A stretch of DNA of 64,000 nt from assembly GCA_905250075.1 (NCBI GenBank), contig CAJNOP010000690.1, forward strand, positions 1 to 64,000, in the 5' to 3' direction. The position numbers and the translations under genes are program-made. Within the stretch, counting starts at the first letter, position 1. Each line of letters begins with the position of its first letter. Origin of the DNA: Rotaria sp. Silwood1 (Eukaryota > Rotifera > Eurotatoria > Philodinida > Philodinidae). Below, in pieces: positions 24,146-36,759 of this stretch. The notes under the pieces were generated by a model. The model saw only the letters and a list, made by a program, of their open reading frames with translations. It was not told the DNA's origin and did no database searches.

Positions 24146-24896
24146 TATTATTATTGCATCTGATGTCTTTACGCACTATAAAGAAATTTCATTGATTTAC
24201 TCAGTTTATCTTCTATTTTACTTTTTATGATATTTACTTTGATTTAACTTCGAAAGTTCTATTTAATTGTTAGCAGTAACCGTTCATATATTCTTGCATG
24301 CCGTTATCTAGTACAAACTTTTCAGAAAATCTTGGACGATTATTCTGAAAACAAAAGTCTATTGTGTTATCTTACATACTCATGATCGGTTGTCATCGCC
24401 TGCGAAACTGTTTGTGCCGCAATGAAAATGAAAAGCTGAAAAATTACTGACTGTATTTGTATGCAGCATATAAACAGCTACCCACACTCACTTTGTTATG
24501 TTTGCTTTTGGTGTTTATATACGCTCGAAAAACAATGAGCTTACACGTGAAACTTTTATTTACCCTCACATCAACGTACAATCAGAAGGAAAGGTAAAAA
24601 GAAATGGTTGAAAGAAATATATAGTTGTTTGATATTTTTAATGAATAGAAATGAATGAAAGGCTAACATTCAATCACTGAATATTTTTTTTGCACAACTC
24701 ATTGCAAGGTCGAGAGTTCTTGAACGTGAAATTCGAATAGCAATAACGTTATTTTATTTGCGACTCAATGAAATATGTTCGCTTCACTTGTTGAGCATGA
24801 TTTCATAAAATGGTTGCTAGATATATTTCCACTCTTAAATAATCATTGAAAAATTTTCCATGTAATTTTCAGATATTTTTCTAAGACTTTAGTTAA

Positions 24897-24938
24897 GGGT
24901 GTGGATCTTCTCTATATCGACACTCAAATCCACATCCT
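24897..24938. repeat. Telomere-like hairpin near the 3' end of the pentapeptide gene
   Basis: GGGTGTGGATCTTCTC, spacer, then CACTCAAATCCACATCC. It ends 85 bp before the stop codon of the minus-strand gene at 25023. The minus-strand spacer reads GAGAAGATCCACACC, related to other family spacers. Confidence 0.55.
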
Positions 24939-25022
24939 CGCAGAAAATCATGATCTAAAAAGTTATTACAACGTTCACTGTATTAGGTAGAAAAGTTCAA
25001 ACAAGAAAATCTTTCAGCATAA

Positions 25023-26687
25023 CTATGGATTTGAATTGTTGTCGAAAATAAATAATTTAACTGCATCGAATACACAATATTGAAGAATGTCGGTTGTTGT
25101 CGAGTTCGGAATGCTTGCCCCAATATATACTTTGATTGTGCGTGTGCCGATTGGAATAGATGCAACCCGTGATTTAAATTGAAACGGCTTGTTATTTGTT
25201 CGTATAACTATGGGAATAAAATTATATGAATATTTTCAAGTGATTGGAATCTTTCGAAGATCTTACCTGGTTGTTCGACAAGAATGGGTTGATAACGTTC
25301 ATCTAAATAACCGAGATACATGATTGCTTCATCATTTTGATGGGCCTGAGAGCAACCAAAGTGAACTGACATATTCAATAAAGCTCGGCCACTATCAATG
25401 AGCTTTGAAAACCGACGTACATGTATGTCTTGACTGAGAATACCAATCTTTTCTGCTATAAAGTAACAGCTACCTTCGATCGCCAAAGGATGGGTGCTCG
25501 AATTTTCAACTTGTTTGCGTACTCCCATCTGTAATTCATGTGTTGATATATACCAGCCAGTGGGTAAACTGAGAGCTCGAGCATCGCACTACAAAAGAGG
25601 AAGAATAATAAAGTATAAATTCTTTTTAAAATACTTCCATGAAACGCTTCAAAGATCAAAATCAGTGAACGAGTTGAATGTGCATGGAATAGCTAACTAA
25701 GGATAACATATTAGGATTTACCAACAACTTCTCTTTCATTAGGAATGCATTATCACGAAAGAGAACTGCAAAATTATTTTTGCTTTCCACCAAATACAGA
25801 TAGCATACCTTTTCTTCAGCTCCACTATCTATAATCAATTGTGATGTATCGATTAAAAAGGATCCATTAGGGAAGCGAGTATTGAGTATTATATTTGTAT
25901 TGCTAAGTCCAGAAGGTGAGGTTCCCAAAAGATCCTGGTTGTTAATATTGCTTTGAAATAAATTAGTGTTTGTCAAATTAATATTCAAAAACAGGTAATT
26001 ATTTAAGAATGACGCATGTAATAAAGATGCGCCCGCAAAATTCACTGTATAGAGATTGGTATTAACAAACGTAGCTCTTGTGAGATCAACATTCGTAAAA
26101 GCAGAGTATTCCAAGAAGCAATTATTAAATCGACTTCCGTACATCACACTGTCTCCAAAATCCGCGCTTCTAAGTTCACAATCAGCGAAGACAGCATTGA
26201 AGGCGTACACACCTCGTAGATATAGATACCGCAGATCGCAATCAATGGTCTCCGATTTAATAAACTGTACCTCGTGGAGATCAGCACCATGCAAATCTAA
26301 TCGATATTCAGGTGAAGTGTCTATATGAATCAATTTGTTTGTGTACAGAAAAAATATGATATCTCGCTTGTGTGTCGCATCAAGATGACGGAGAGCAGCA
26401 AGTACTTTCTCTCGTATTGGTCGAAGGTGTCCGACATTACTGCCATTAAAGTCTGGACTAATAAGGACATTAGTGATTGCGTCGATACAATTTTCGAAAA
26501 TAGACCGCATTCGTTGTTGTATATCTTGCTGTCGCTCTAATTCGATGGTCAATTTCGATAAAGAATTTTGCTGAAGTGTGAATACAATAGTGAAGATACC
26601 AAAGACAATAGATGGAATAACAGCAAGAACTAATTTCATCCATGAGATGCATTCAACTTTTCTTGACGGCTTTGAGTTACTCAACAT
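25023..26687 (-). CDS. Membrane-anchored pentapeptide-repeat protein (three exons, 461 aa)
   Basis: Coding exons on the minus strand are 26687-25809, 25588-25267 and 25207-25023, joined at GT-AG introns of 220 and 59 bp with matching phases. The product starts with a short basic tail, then one hydrophobic span at about 17-37 (LVLAVIPSIVFGIFTIVF), so it is probably a single-pass or signal-anchored protein. A helical stretch follows. Residues about 125-260 contain pentapeptide repeats of the A(D/N)LXX type (GADLHEVQF, SADFGDS, RATFVNTNL, GASLLHASF, TNTNLFQSN), which fold as a right-handed quadrilateral helix. The C-terminal 200 residues look like a beta-rich module and carry several cysteines. 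Pentapeptide proteins are commonest in bacteria; combined with introns this suggests an old acquisition. No enzymatic function can be named. Confidence 0.82.
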
Positions 26688-28442
26688 TGATTTTTCTAAT
26701 ATTTCTATAGTGATGAGAGTTAATCAGAGGCATAAATGGCAGTCTTAAAATATTGCTATATAAATCAAAATCACATGAGCAAAGCATGTAACGTGAAGCA
26801 AAACTTGAGCCGAATAAACTGAAATTCTACATGCTTATAAAGTTAATTTAGCAGATATAAATCTGATAGAGAAAAGTGGTTTATCTGGCTTATCATGTAT
26901 GCAGAAATGCAGTAGACTATGCACTTGTTTTTTATTGTTGACTAAAGAAATAAGTGATAAGCATAGGTGAGTATGAATGTTATCTATTAAAGCCATGCAA
27001 TACGGGATTGACAGCCGTCAAAATTTCAAATTGACACACAATGCCACATTGTATTATTTATTGTCTGATTATTTTGCTATACAACAGCTCAACAAGTTAG
27101 CGTCCATTGTGCACCCTAAAAGTGACACAAGTTAAGAGAAGAATGAACGTTTTCAATTGAGATTAGAAAATGTGGGCAACGTAATGTATATTATAGAAGC
27201 AATAAGTTTATATATATTGATGAAAGTCATTGTGTCACATAGTCAAATAGCCATTCTTTCCGATTTCGATCCAAATCTAATCATGTAATTTTGTTTTCTA
27301 ATACTTGTTGCACTGTGCAGGAGAGTTGCATGTCTAGTAATACTGAAGTATTATTGTGCACTACTTATGGAAACTATTTTCTTATCTATTGATGTTATTG
27401 AATGCAATGAATTGTGAGGAAGAACGAACAATTTAAGGCATTTTGCTACATTACACTGGCTCCTGAAAAAAAACGCATGGTACAGTTTTATCTTGTAGAA
27501 CGAAGTTTTCAAGAACAAAAACAGAGAAACATATTGATAGATCATGGCATACTCTTCAGGATTGTAATAAAGAGATCTGAAAAGGATGCTTAATTGAGAA
27601 TAACTTGAGAATTGAGATAATTGGAGTCATCGATAAATATTTAACAAAACTTGTGTATTCATTTTCACAATGAAACAACGAATGACAACTAAATAAAAAA
27701 CTGAGTAGATCATTTCAATGCTAGAAACTTGGTCAAGATAAAGTGTTCAAATATCTCTGCTTGTTTATTCAATAGTAAAAGCATCTGCATATTGAATGAT
27801 AACGAAAACCATTTGCATAGTCTCACATCTTAAGTCTTCTAGGTCAATTTTCGTACTATATCTTCATTTGCAAGTAGTCTTATTCCAAAGGCTATACATT
27901 TTTTCTAAATTTTCGCTGTCGAATATTTCTTTTATAGATCGAAAAACATAGAATTGTTCGAAAATGTCAATGAAAGATATACTTTTTCATTGAATTCTAA
28001 TTATGCATTGGTACAATGAATAAAACCGTTTCTTCAAAAGTAGAACTTCAGAATGGTAGTTACATATTAAACTATTTACAAACGATCAAACTCGATATTC
28101 CAACTAAGTAAGATGAAATTCGAACACCAAATAGAATGTCATGTCATTTTTTTGTAAAAACCGACGGTAACCAGTGGTCAATTAATCATGAAATTATTCG
28201 TAATAGTGAAAGTTTATCATTTATCATAGAAAATATTTCTTAGAGTTACTATTTCGATAAGTTCGTATCTATTGTAGTTAACATATATAAATATTCAATG
28301 GGCAAAATAGAGGCTCAAAATATTTTTTTCTTGTTTGATTAGGTTGTTTGCGTGCCTCTTTGATCTGTATTTTCTTTTTCCTTTCAAATATATATGACAT
28401 ACTGTATCAAAATTTTGATCCAAAAAGTCACTATCAACTGCT

Positions 28443-28858
28443 TTCAATAGTTTTTTTAAACAGAAAATAGTACCTATAGGTAAAAATTTTTAATTGACTT
28501 TCATACTTTTGACTCAAAAGTACTCTTTATTACTCCTGGAAGTCTAAAAAGTACGCCAAAAATATTATTAAGTAGTACTGGAACTATGAAAAGTACTAAA
28601 ATTCACTAGGAACAGTGAAAAATAGTAAAGCAATATTTAGTTTATTTTACGCATGTAACAAAAGAGTAAAAGAATAATATCAAGTACTTTTAATATTGAT
28701 GCAACAAAATAAATTGAAATCTTTTTACTAATTTTCACTTTTCCTAGTGACTTTTAGTACTTTTTAACATTTTCAGCAGAACTCAATAGGACTTTGTAGT
28801 CAAAAAGTATGGAAAGTCATCTAAAAAATTTTACTTATAAGTATTATTTCCTATTGAA
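28443..28858. mobile_element. Fold-back (MITE-like) element of about 416 bp
   Basis: The left half from TTCAATAG pairs with the right half ending CTATTGAA. Internal matches include AAAAGTACTAAAATTCACTA, mirrored by the inverse TAGTGACTTTTAGTACTTTT. AGTACTTTT words recur through both arms. Non-coding. Confidence 0.6.
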
Positions 28859-28905
28859 AAAAAAAATATTCATCATAATTGATGCTCGAAAAGATAAACT
28901 GAATT

Positions 28906-28977
28906 CGGGTGTGATGTAGGTTTCAACGATCTCTATAAGTGCATCGACACCTATAATCAGCATCCATTCTCACACTC
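28906..28977. repeat. Degenerate telomere-like palindrome
   Basis: GGGTGTGATGTAGG on the left and CATTCTCACACTC on the right, with a diverged middle. It lies about 50 bp beyond the fold-back element. Confidence 0.35.
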
Positions 28978-30058
28978 AAAACTCAATCATGAACTTTTAG
29001 TAGACCTCGATCGCTTCAAATGAACTTTGCATCGTGTCTAATTTACTCAACCGTTAAAATAATTGTTTTCTTATTTTTATAAGAATTTAAAATTTGCAAA
29101 AACTCGGATAAATAAATACAAAAAATAAAATTAACAAATAAATTTTCATTTCATTTTTAGTATGATAAAGTTGTTTATTTTCTTGGTTGATTCTTCATGG
29201 TCGGTGTTGAGTATAATGAATCTTTGAGTTCAATATCTCGTTCAAATGACTAAGAAAGAGGAAAAGATCAGTTCGTACGATATGATATTCGCGAATAAAA
29301 ACAAGAGAAATCGATTGTATTCTTCATTGCTGACTTCGATAAACGTCGAGATGTAATTCATTATGCAATATCAAGTACAGACCAAATTCAAGTTCTTGCT
29401 AGAGTCAATCGGTGATAATTACGGCGAATGAATTTCTATACAGATTTATGTAAATATCGGTATTACAAGACCTTGAACAGACAACGTCATTGAATTAGAT
29501 GTTCAACTATTACATAGTTTATCATTCTGTGGTGTTTTATATATCTACTTGTTGGAAGAATACGTAAAAACAAAAGACTAGGACTATCGAAATATTGTCG
29601 AGTATTATTGACAATGCTAATGAAATGGTCTTAGATAAGAGTTACAGTTTGTTTGCTCTGTGATACTAATCGATAGAGAAATCAGTTCGTCTCATTAAGG
29701 ACCATGCATATACATGAACATCAACTTACTCATTAGAAATTCTAGCTCTATCTAAACAACATCCTGAATTTTATGTTATTGACGTCTCTCTTAAAGATGA
29801 TTAAATGCTTTCTGGCTTCTCTAGAAGTATGAATTGCAGGGCAACATTTAAAAACTTCCTCAGGATACATCAGTAAATCTAGATGAGACATTAACACTAT
29901 GGATTGATACAATATGAGTCCTTTTCATTCTACATTTGTTGATAAACATCAAATCATATTCTATTCCAATATTTTCACTGTCTAAAGTTAATACAAAAAA
30001 AAAATGTTAGATTTTACATATGAAGAAATGAATTTGTCAATAAATTTAGCATGCAAAT

Positions 30059-30862
30059 TCAAATATTTATTTCACCTTTCAAATAGGTGACTGCTTTGCC
30101 CGATATCAGTACTCTGTCGCCTTTGTTTTCGCACCAAAGTTCTCCTTTACGCACCGAAATCTGGTAAGTGTGCAGTTTAGTTTTACGCAATCGTTCAGAC
30201 CAATAAGGGATTAGATTGCAATGTGTTGAACCAGTAACGGGATCTTCAGGAATGCTGGCACCCGGATTAAAGTATCGCGAAACAAAATCGACTTCATCAC
30301 CAGGAGCAGTAGCAATCACACCAAAAACATCATTAATTTTAGCTAAAGCCGTATAATCTGGTGACAACTGTTGGACATCAGACTCGTTTTCATAAACAAG
30401 CATATAGTCTCTCGCTTTATAAACTCCGATAGGAGTTTTAACACTACGTAACGCTTGCAACAGACCATCAGGCAAATCAGCCTTTGTTGTCGGACGGGCT
30501 GGAAAATTAAGAGTATATAAAGAATTCTCCTTGTGGCGGGTAACTGTAAGTTCTCCCGCTTCCTTGGTTTCAAACTTGATTTCTTCATTTGTTGGAGACA
30601 TTTCAGTGAAAATGATATGTGCAGTCGCCAATGTTGCATGACCACAAAGATCTATTTCGTATTCAGGTGTAAACCAACGTAGTTCATAACCGTCATTGAT
30701 AGAATTTGGCACATAAAAGGCCGTTTCAGCAAGATTATTTTCAACAGCAATTTGTTGCATCAATGAATCTGATAACCATTTGTCTAGTGGGCACACCGCT
30801 GCTGGGTTACCTCCAAATAATTGATCAGTAAAGGCATCCACCTGATATATTTTAATATTCAT
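30059..30862 (-). CDS. PhzF-family isomerase-like protein (267 aa, intronless)
   Basis: A continuous frame gives 267 residues starting MNIKIYQVDAFT, the typical start of the phenazine-biosynthesis PhzF family. An upstream in-frame ATG (30934) would add 24 residues not expected in the family. Diagnostic motifs: GGNPAAV (17-23), AETAFY with the glutamate (46) equivalent to the PhzF catalytic acid, DLCGHATLAT (71-80) and PEDPVTGSTHC near 210. Length and motif order match the diaminopimelate-epimerase-like double hot-dog fold. Homologues isomerise small carboxylic acids, but substrates are mostly unknown and no phenazine genes lie nearby, so phenazine synthesis is not implied. The lack of introns and the bacterial-type sequence suggest horizontal acquisition. 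Confidence 0.9.
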   Translation of the reverse strand: MNIKIYQVDAFTDQLFGGNPAAVCPLDKWLSDSLMQQIAVENNLAETAFYVPNSINDGYELRWFTPEYEIDLCGHATLATAHIIFTEMSPTNEEIKFETKEAGELTVTRHKENSLYTLNFPARPTTKADLPDGLLQALRSVKTPIGVYKARDYMLVYENESDVQQLSPDYTALAKINDVFGVIATAPGDEVDFVSRYFNPGASIPEDPVTGSTHCNLIPYWSERLRKTKLHTYQISVRKGELWCENKGDRVLISGKAVTYLKGEINI

Positions 30863-31971
30863 GATTTTCGAATAGTGTTTTTTTTTACTACAATTGTGTT
30901 GTATCAACTTCGCTAGCTGTTTAATAACCAACAAATCTAAGAATGAAAAATAAAAAGCATGACTTTCTCCGTAGTCAATTATGAAACTTTCTTAAGTCTC
31001 TTACTCAATAAAATTCTGTCTATTGTATACGTTGTATTACTTAGATACTTCTTTCGATGTTATTATCAAACTCATTTGACTCGTAACTATGAGATAAGGT
31101 CATATATGTGCGCTATTATAAGAAGAAAAGAATAGCGAAATGCATGATAAAATAAATTGTGTAGACCTCAAATGCACATTATCAAAATAGAGACTGAAAG
31201 AGATTGTTAAGATTTCTCATCCCTTCTTTACTCAAGATTGTTCTCCTTCGTTTGACCATATATTTATACAGATATAGGAATAGTTGACAAGATGACACAA
31301 TGGTGTATATTCGCATGCATTCAGAAGTTAGAAAGAAGGATCATAAATGAAATATAAAGTCCTCTCCTTTTATTATGAGAGGAGGTTGTAAGATTGTCTG
31401 TGAATGTTGGAAGTTGATGGGGAAGAAGATCTTCTGTTCATACAAGTGGTAACGGACACGTACACTCACATACTACCTGAAGGAAAAATTCAAGATCAAG
31501 ACATATTTTAATTACTTTTCGCCAGCTTAATTCTTAAAGATGTTGACAAGTTTTAACAAAATAAAAATAAATTCGTCAACTTGAATACTCACTCGAGATG
31601 AATTCAGTTTCTTTTCAAATATAGACATTCAACTTATTTATATTTCATTATTAAAAAAAAGCAAAAAGAATCTAGCTGCTGTTATAAATAAAAAAATGAT
31701 CAGATAAAAAAAACTGCTTTGTTACATGTTGTGTCAAACTTTCTAAATTAGAAATTGAACGATGAGTTATTGAAATCTCTATATTGTTAGAATTTGTTAA
31801 GACATAAATGCTCATCAGATTGATCTTTTAAGTAATCTTTGTTGAAAACAGCATGAATCATGCGAATGATATTGCTAACTGGTACGGTTGAACTGTTAAA
31901 GTAGAGTTTTCATTTGACTCAATAAAAGTAGCATATAGATATTAGTTTGAAGATGTCGTCTGGCATGATCA
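30863..31971. other. Intergenic region
   Basis: No gene seen. A CCTCTC...GAGAGG hairpin lies at 31361-31382. Otherwise AT-rich sequence between two minus-strand loci. Confidence 0.45.
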
Positions 31972-33145
31972 TCATGAAATTGATTTAGTATAATCATAAG
32001 TCAATGGTCCATAAACAGTATTAACTGTTCGATCTAACACAAATAATTGTTTCACACTAAGGATTTTTTCAACAAATGTTATCAGATCTTTTTGTGGTGC
32101 TCGATCAGTTCACCAAGCTGTATATTCAAAGATTAAATGATGAATACGCTTTTCACGAAATAATTTTTCGGTTGAACGAAGTGTATTTAGTTCAAAACCT
32201 TCAACATCAATTTTTAACATAAGAATAGACGATTTTGCTGGCCATTCTACATCATCAAGACGAATTGTAGATGCACACAACGTTTCATTAGATATTGTAA
32301 TTGTACCACCACTAGGAGAAAATGTTATTTAAGAATTAGAAGATAAATCAACGACGGCTTTTTGTATAACTTGAACACGTGAATTAGAAAAATTATTAAG
32401 TGAAATGGATGTTCGGATAAGATCAACCATATTTGGTTGAACTTCAAAAAAAAATACTTGACAATTACATGCTGCAGCATATAATTCAAACTCTCCTGTT
32501 AATAGAAAAAGAGAAGATGTAAGATTTAATACTGATTTTCTCATTTGATATACTCAAATAATATAATTAAAGTAGTATATTATTTAAAATGCATCGTTAT
32601 GTGCGAGATGCATGAATGATATACCATGTTTACAATAGTCTCTTACAAAAATACAAACTCTGTTGCTAAAACGAATGAATTTCCAAATAAAAGAAAAAAA
32701 AAGATTTTCTACTGCTAATCGTTTTGCAAAACTTCCACAAATATGCGTGCATGAAAATGTTTTAGTTATCTGAGAGTTTTTAAGATTCAAAGTATGACTC
32801 CGTACTACCTGAAAAAATTAGTAAATATGATTACCAAGGAAGGCACCAACATCAACAATAATAAGTGATGGATCTTGTGTACACTTTTTTTACAAGTTCG
32901 AGACTATTAATAATAGTTGCTTGGGCTCGATAACCATCTGCGTAAGGCTTTTGTTCATTAATGGTTGCTTATTTGAAGGTTGAAATACGATCATTCATTT
33001 CTACCACTTTTTGCTGCATTGATTGTAATATAGAAGGCATCAATGCTAATGATGATGAAGGTGAGGGTAACTTCATCGAATAATAATATTAAATCAGCCC
33101 AATCATAAACATGAGTGCTATCCAAATTATTCGTAGATTATCCAT
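31972..33145 (-). pseudogene. FkbM-type SAM-dependent methyltransferase pseudogene
   Basis: Reading the minus strand, a short membrane-anchor-like start (ATG 33145, MDNLRIIWIALMFMIG) stops early. Further on, DPSLIIVDVGAFLG is split by a donor at 32834 and an acceptor after 32496, joining in phase to GEFELYAAACNCQVFFFE. This is the FkbM motif-I region, where SAM binds. LKIDVEGFE, the second hallmark, follows. In-frame stops occur after VVDLSSNS (32329) and after IFEYTAW, and a frame change precedes DPSLIIV, so the gene cannot make a full enzyme unless these are sequencing errors. FkbM enzymes O-methylate sugars or other small molecules. The 339-bp intron is long for this window. Family assignment is strong; the pseudogene call is moderately strong. 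Confidence 0.75.
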
Positions 33146-36100
33146 GTAACACTGAGAAATGAAAATATATTTGGCTGAAATTATAGATTTCAAACATAAA
33201 AGTAATGATATGATTTTATTCGATTCATCATCACAACAATCGCAAAAAATAGGCATTGTTTTTCTGTTTATTTTGTTCTCTCGCTGAGAAATCGTGTTGA
33301 CTTGATTACTATAATCTTTTTAGTTGATATTCAATGCTTTTATCCGAACTAACTTATTGTACTGATTACGAATTCGTATGTGTTTTTCTGATGACAGCCT
33401 GGCTTAAATGCAAAACTCATTTAGTACTAGCTTAAAAAGTTATGGAAATTAAATAAATACGATTTTTCAGCAGGAGAACTAACCCAAAAAAGAAAAGCGA
33501 TGCGTAATTTTGTGTTTGCTGTCATAATGAATTGAACAACATAAAACACTTGATCTTCGTGCTAAACTAGAAAAAGTAGATAGGTCTACAAATAAGACTT
33601 TTAAAGTTAAAATCGATTTAACATCTTGCATATACTCAGTCTTTAAAGATGAATCTGAAAATAATATTTTCAAAAGCTGACAAGAAGAATGGTGCAGAAA
33701 AGGTCGCACATTTTGAAAAAAAAAGTTGTTTTTGATTCTTTTTTTTCTTGGCTTGAAAAGAGCATTCAGTAATAAAATTCGAATTGCCTGTACCTCACCA
33801 ATCTAGCTATCTATCTGCCATTCTATGTATACCGGATGTTCCAGAAGTCATGATCACTTAATAAATGCATATAACTGCAATACCAATCCAGCTTAATCAA
33901 AATCTTTCTTTTTATGCAAAAGAGAAGACTAGTAAGTTTTCATTCTTAAAGACCAAGTTTATCAACACGAAAGAAAAGGTAGCATTTGTGGCTGGAATAC
34001 AAAAGTAATATGCTGCTTTTTCTTCGGTGTTTAGTCGAATGTCAATCGTTCTTACCAACTTCAGACTATTCGAATCAATCTTTGTGCGTTTCTAAACACT
34101 TATTTTGATATAATCATGAGAAAAGAAAGTAAGAAAGCCAATTCTAATAAGTATACAACGTATGAAATGGTGTAACGTACTTGTTTTCATGCTTACAAAA
34201 GTTTTCAAAGAGTTGCAAAAAAGCTACTTTGAAAAGATGCATCAATTATTCGTCCTTTTTTTGTAACATGTCGAAAAATAATTGTGAGATAATAATGAAA
34301 CATCTAAAGACCGTAATAGCGATTCAATTTCGACTAAATACCAAAGAAAAAAATGTAGCATACTGTTTTCGAAATGGAAAAAAGCCTAATTTGTGTATTC
34401 TATCCACAAGTCCTATCTTTTCTACAGTGTTCATGGACTTTGAAGTTATATACATTTATTAAGTGATAACAACTTTCAGGACATCCGATAATTTCATGTC
34501 TTCATGGTGTAGATTGTGTCGTTTAAGCATTATATTCTTAATCTTTTGTCGAAAGTTCAAATGTCAGCTTCTGTACTTTAATACTAAATGTTAGATCATG
34601 TTTCATAAAAGAGAGAAGATGAAAGGCTTTTGATTAGAGAAGGAACTAACTACTTATCTACTTAATTGCTTATCTTCTTACTATACCACAGTTACAACAG
34701 ATCAAAAACAGAAAAAATGATATCTTGTTCCATGCTGAATTTAGATATTTGTCTTTGTCAGATGTGATTATCACAGCTGCATGATTATTCTCAGACGACT
34801 TTTTTTTCTCCTTTCTTTCTTCTATTTTTACGAACATTAATAAAAGAAAAATTGTACTCAAGTTTGAGGCTGGTTATGTGTATCATAATTAGAGAACATG
34901 TGGTGATAGTTGAATGTCATGTGAATCAGTATGGATTATAATCGATAACTCAAACATTTGTGATATAATCTCAAAATTGCAATTACTTATACAAATCTAC
35001 TTTACAAAAAAAACAAATGGCACTATAAGACGAAAAGAGAAATAGTTTTCTACTTTTACATAAGCATGTTAGTATAAAACCGGATTAAATAAACAGCAAA
35101 TATACACTGGAAATTGATTAGTCTACACTATTTACAATAATTCATATGTACTTCTTTTTGAAAAAACCGACAGTTTCATTAGTGCATAGAACGACAAGTA
35201 TCTGAGTGATACTTAAATGTATGCAATACCATACTAAAATTTGAAATTAAACTACAACCAATTGAAAACTGTCACGCAGTTTCAAATGTTAAACAAAATA
35301 AATGTGAAAAGTTTAGCTTCAAAGCATATGTATTATTATCTGGTTGTAACGGTTGAAAGGCTTCAGCTTTGAATATCAATAATCATAAAAATATTTGTAT
35401 GAAAAAACGATCAAAATATTTATTATTTTTTAAGCAATAAAACAGTTATCAATTATCGTTTCAATCATGACAGTAAAAATCCCGTCCAAAAACAAGTCAA
35501 ATTTAGAGTTTTGCGTGATAAAGATGTGTGAACATGGTGATAAAGCAAATATTTTGAGCATTTATATACCTATATATATTCTATAAGAAAGAACCTCCAT
35601 ATGCATTCATACTCAAATCTTGGATTTTGTGGTGTTTACACGACCAGCTTAAAAAGAATTATTAGGTGAATTTAAGTGCAAATACCATGTTATGAACAAT
35701 TTAGTAAAAACCAGATCGCAACAAACGAGAAAGAAAATTGCAGGAGAATAATATTCTAAATCATCATTTTTTTTGGGGGAGATTTTATTCCTGAAAGTAT
35801 AAGCAGTGTGTAATCCGAATTGAAACAAAAATAGGAATATATCTTGCTAAATCTAGGATCAATTACATTAATATATCTCCTTTTCCAAATTTTTAATGTG
35901 AAATAATAAATCTTTATGATCTTTTTTGACTGGCCATTAAAAAAAACAAAGTGAAAAGACAAAGGAATAATGATTAATACTTAGTAGGACATTTCGTATT
36001 GAACCAAATTTAGTTCGAATTTATTCATGCTTGGTGAAACTAAATCAAAAGCTGGCCAATCTCAATCGAAGACTCATAAAAAAATAGTGCCATTCAATTT

Positions 36101-36372
36101 TTCTTATGAAGGTGATCGAAGAATTGTTCATGAGTACAGAAAGGTGAAATAGGGTTTATATATCAATGTAGTCTTTTGTTCACTAAACAAATACCAAGAG
36201 AAATAAAATAGGAAAATTAAAAGTAAAACTCAGATATGACTAATCTAGGGATTGACTTGACTTTTATAGAGTCTGAAATAATAGTATTTCGTATACCAAC
36301 TGCATCTGACATTATCGAAACAATGTGAAATTTGTAGATAATTATCTTTTTTTATGGATATCAATTTGACTA

Positions 36373-36759
36373 TGAATTTTATAACACTAGCAGCAGCTTT
36401 AAATTTCATTTTATATATTTTTCTAATTTAAATTTAATATATATGCAATAAATTTAGCATTTATTAATAAATTTAGTTAAAAGAAAGACGACGTTTCGAC
36501 AAGATCAGATGTTATATGAATCTGTTCATGGTAGAGATATCTCTAAGGTTTCTGGTTGGAGAGACAATACATGTATATATATTTTGTTATGAATCATATA
36601 ACATCTGGTCTTGACAATGGCAAATTATCTGTCGAAACGATAACTTTCTTTTAAGTAAACTTATTAATAAATGTCATATTTATTGTATATATATTAAATT
36701 TAAATTAAACAAAAATATAAAATGAAACTTAAAGTTACTGTTATTGTTATAAAATTCAA
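36373..36759. mobile_element. Fold-back (MITE-like) element of about 387 bp
   Basis: Arms of roughly 140 bp. The left starts TGAATTTTATAACA and includes AATTTAAATTTAATATATAT; the right is the inverse, ending TTATAAAATTCA. Near the loop each arm carries a GACGTTTCGAC / GTCGAAACGA word, and the centre includes AGATATCTCT. Non-coding. Confidence 0.6.

Larger units (their letters stand above)
20564..25022. other. Gene-poor region with repeats
   Basis: Contains two CTGATGA...GAAAC motifs (20719-20752, 23921-23951, both minus strand), a weak tRNA-like segment at 21586-21660, telomere-like hairpins at 22711-22764, 24093-24145 and 24897-24938 (and a tiny one at 21886-21910), and the second copy of a decayed repeat (23160-23842). 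None of the ORFs is recognisable. Confidence 0.45.
26688..30058. other. Gene-poor region between the pentapeptide and PhzF-like genes
   Basis: No recognisable gene. Contains a 416-bp fold-back element (28443-28858) followed by a degenerate telomere-like palindrome (about 28906-28977). The stretch 29160-29990 reads in interrupted frames and may be a decayed gene, but nothing identifies it. Confidence 0.45.

Noticed and set aside
26056-26540. Plus-strand ORFs opposite the pentapeptide gene
   Set aside because: Antisense shadows of a minus-strand gene with clear domains and splice sites.
30343-30645. 100-codon minus-strand ORF within the PhzF-like gene
   Set aside because: Alternative frame of the PhzF-like coding region, without family motifs.
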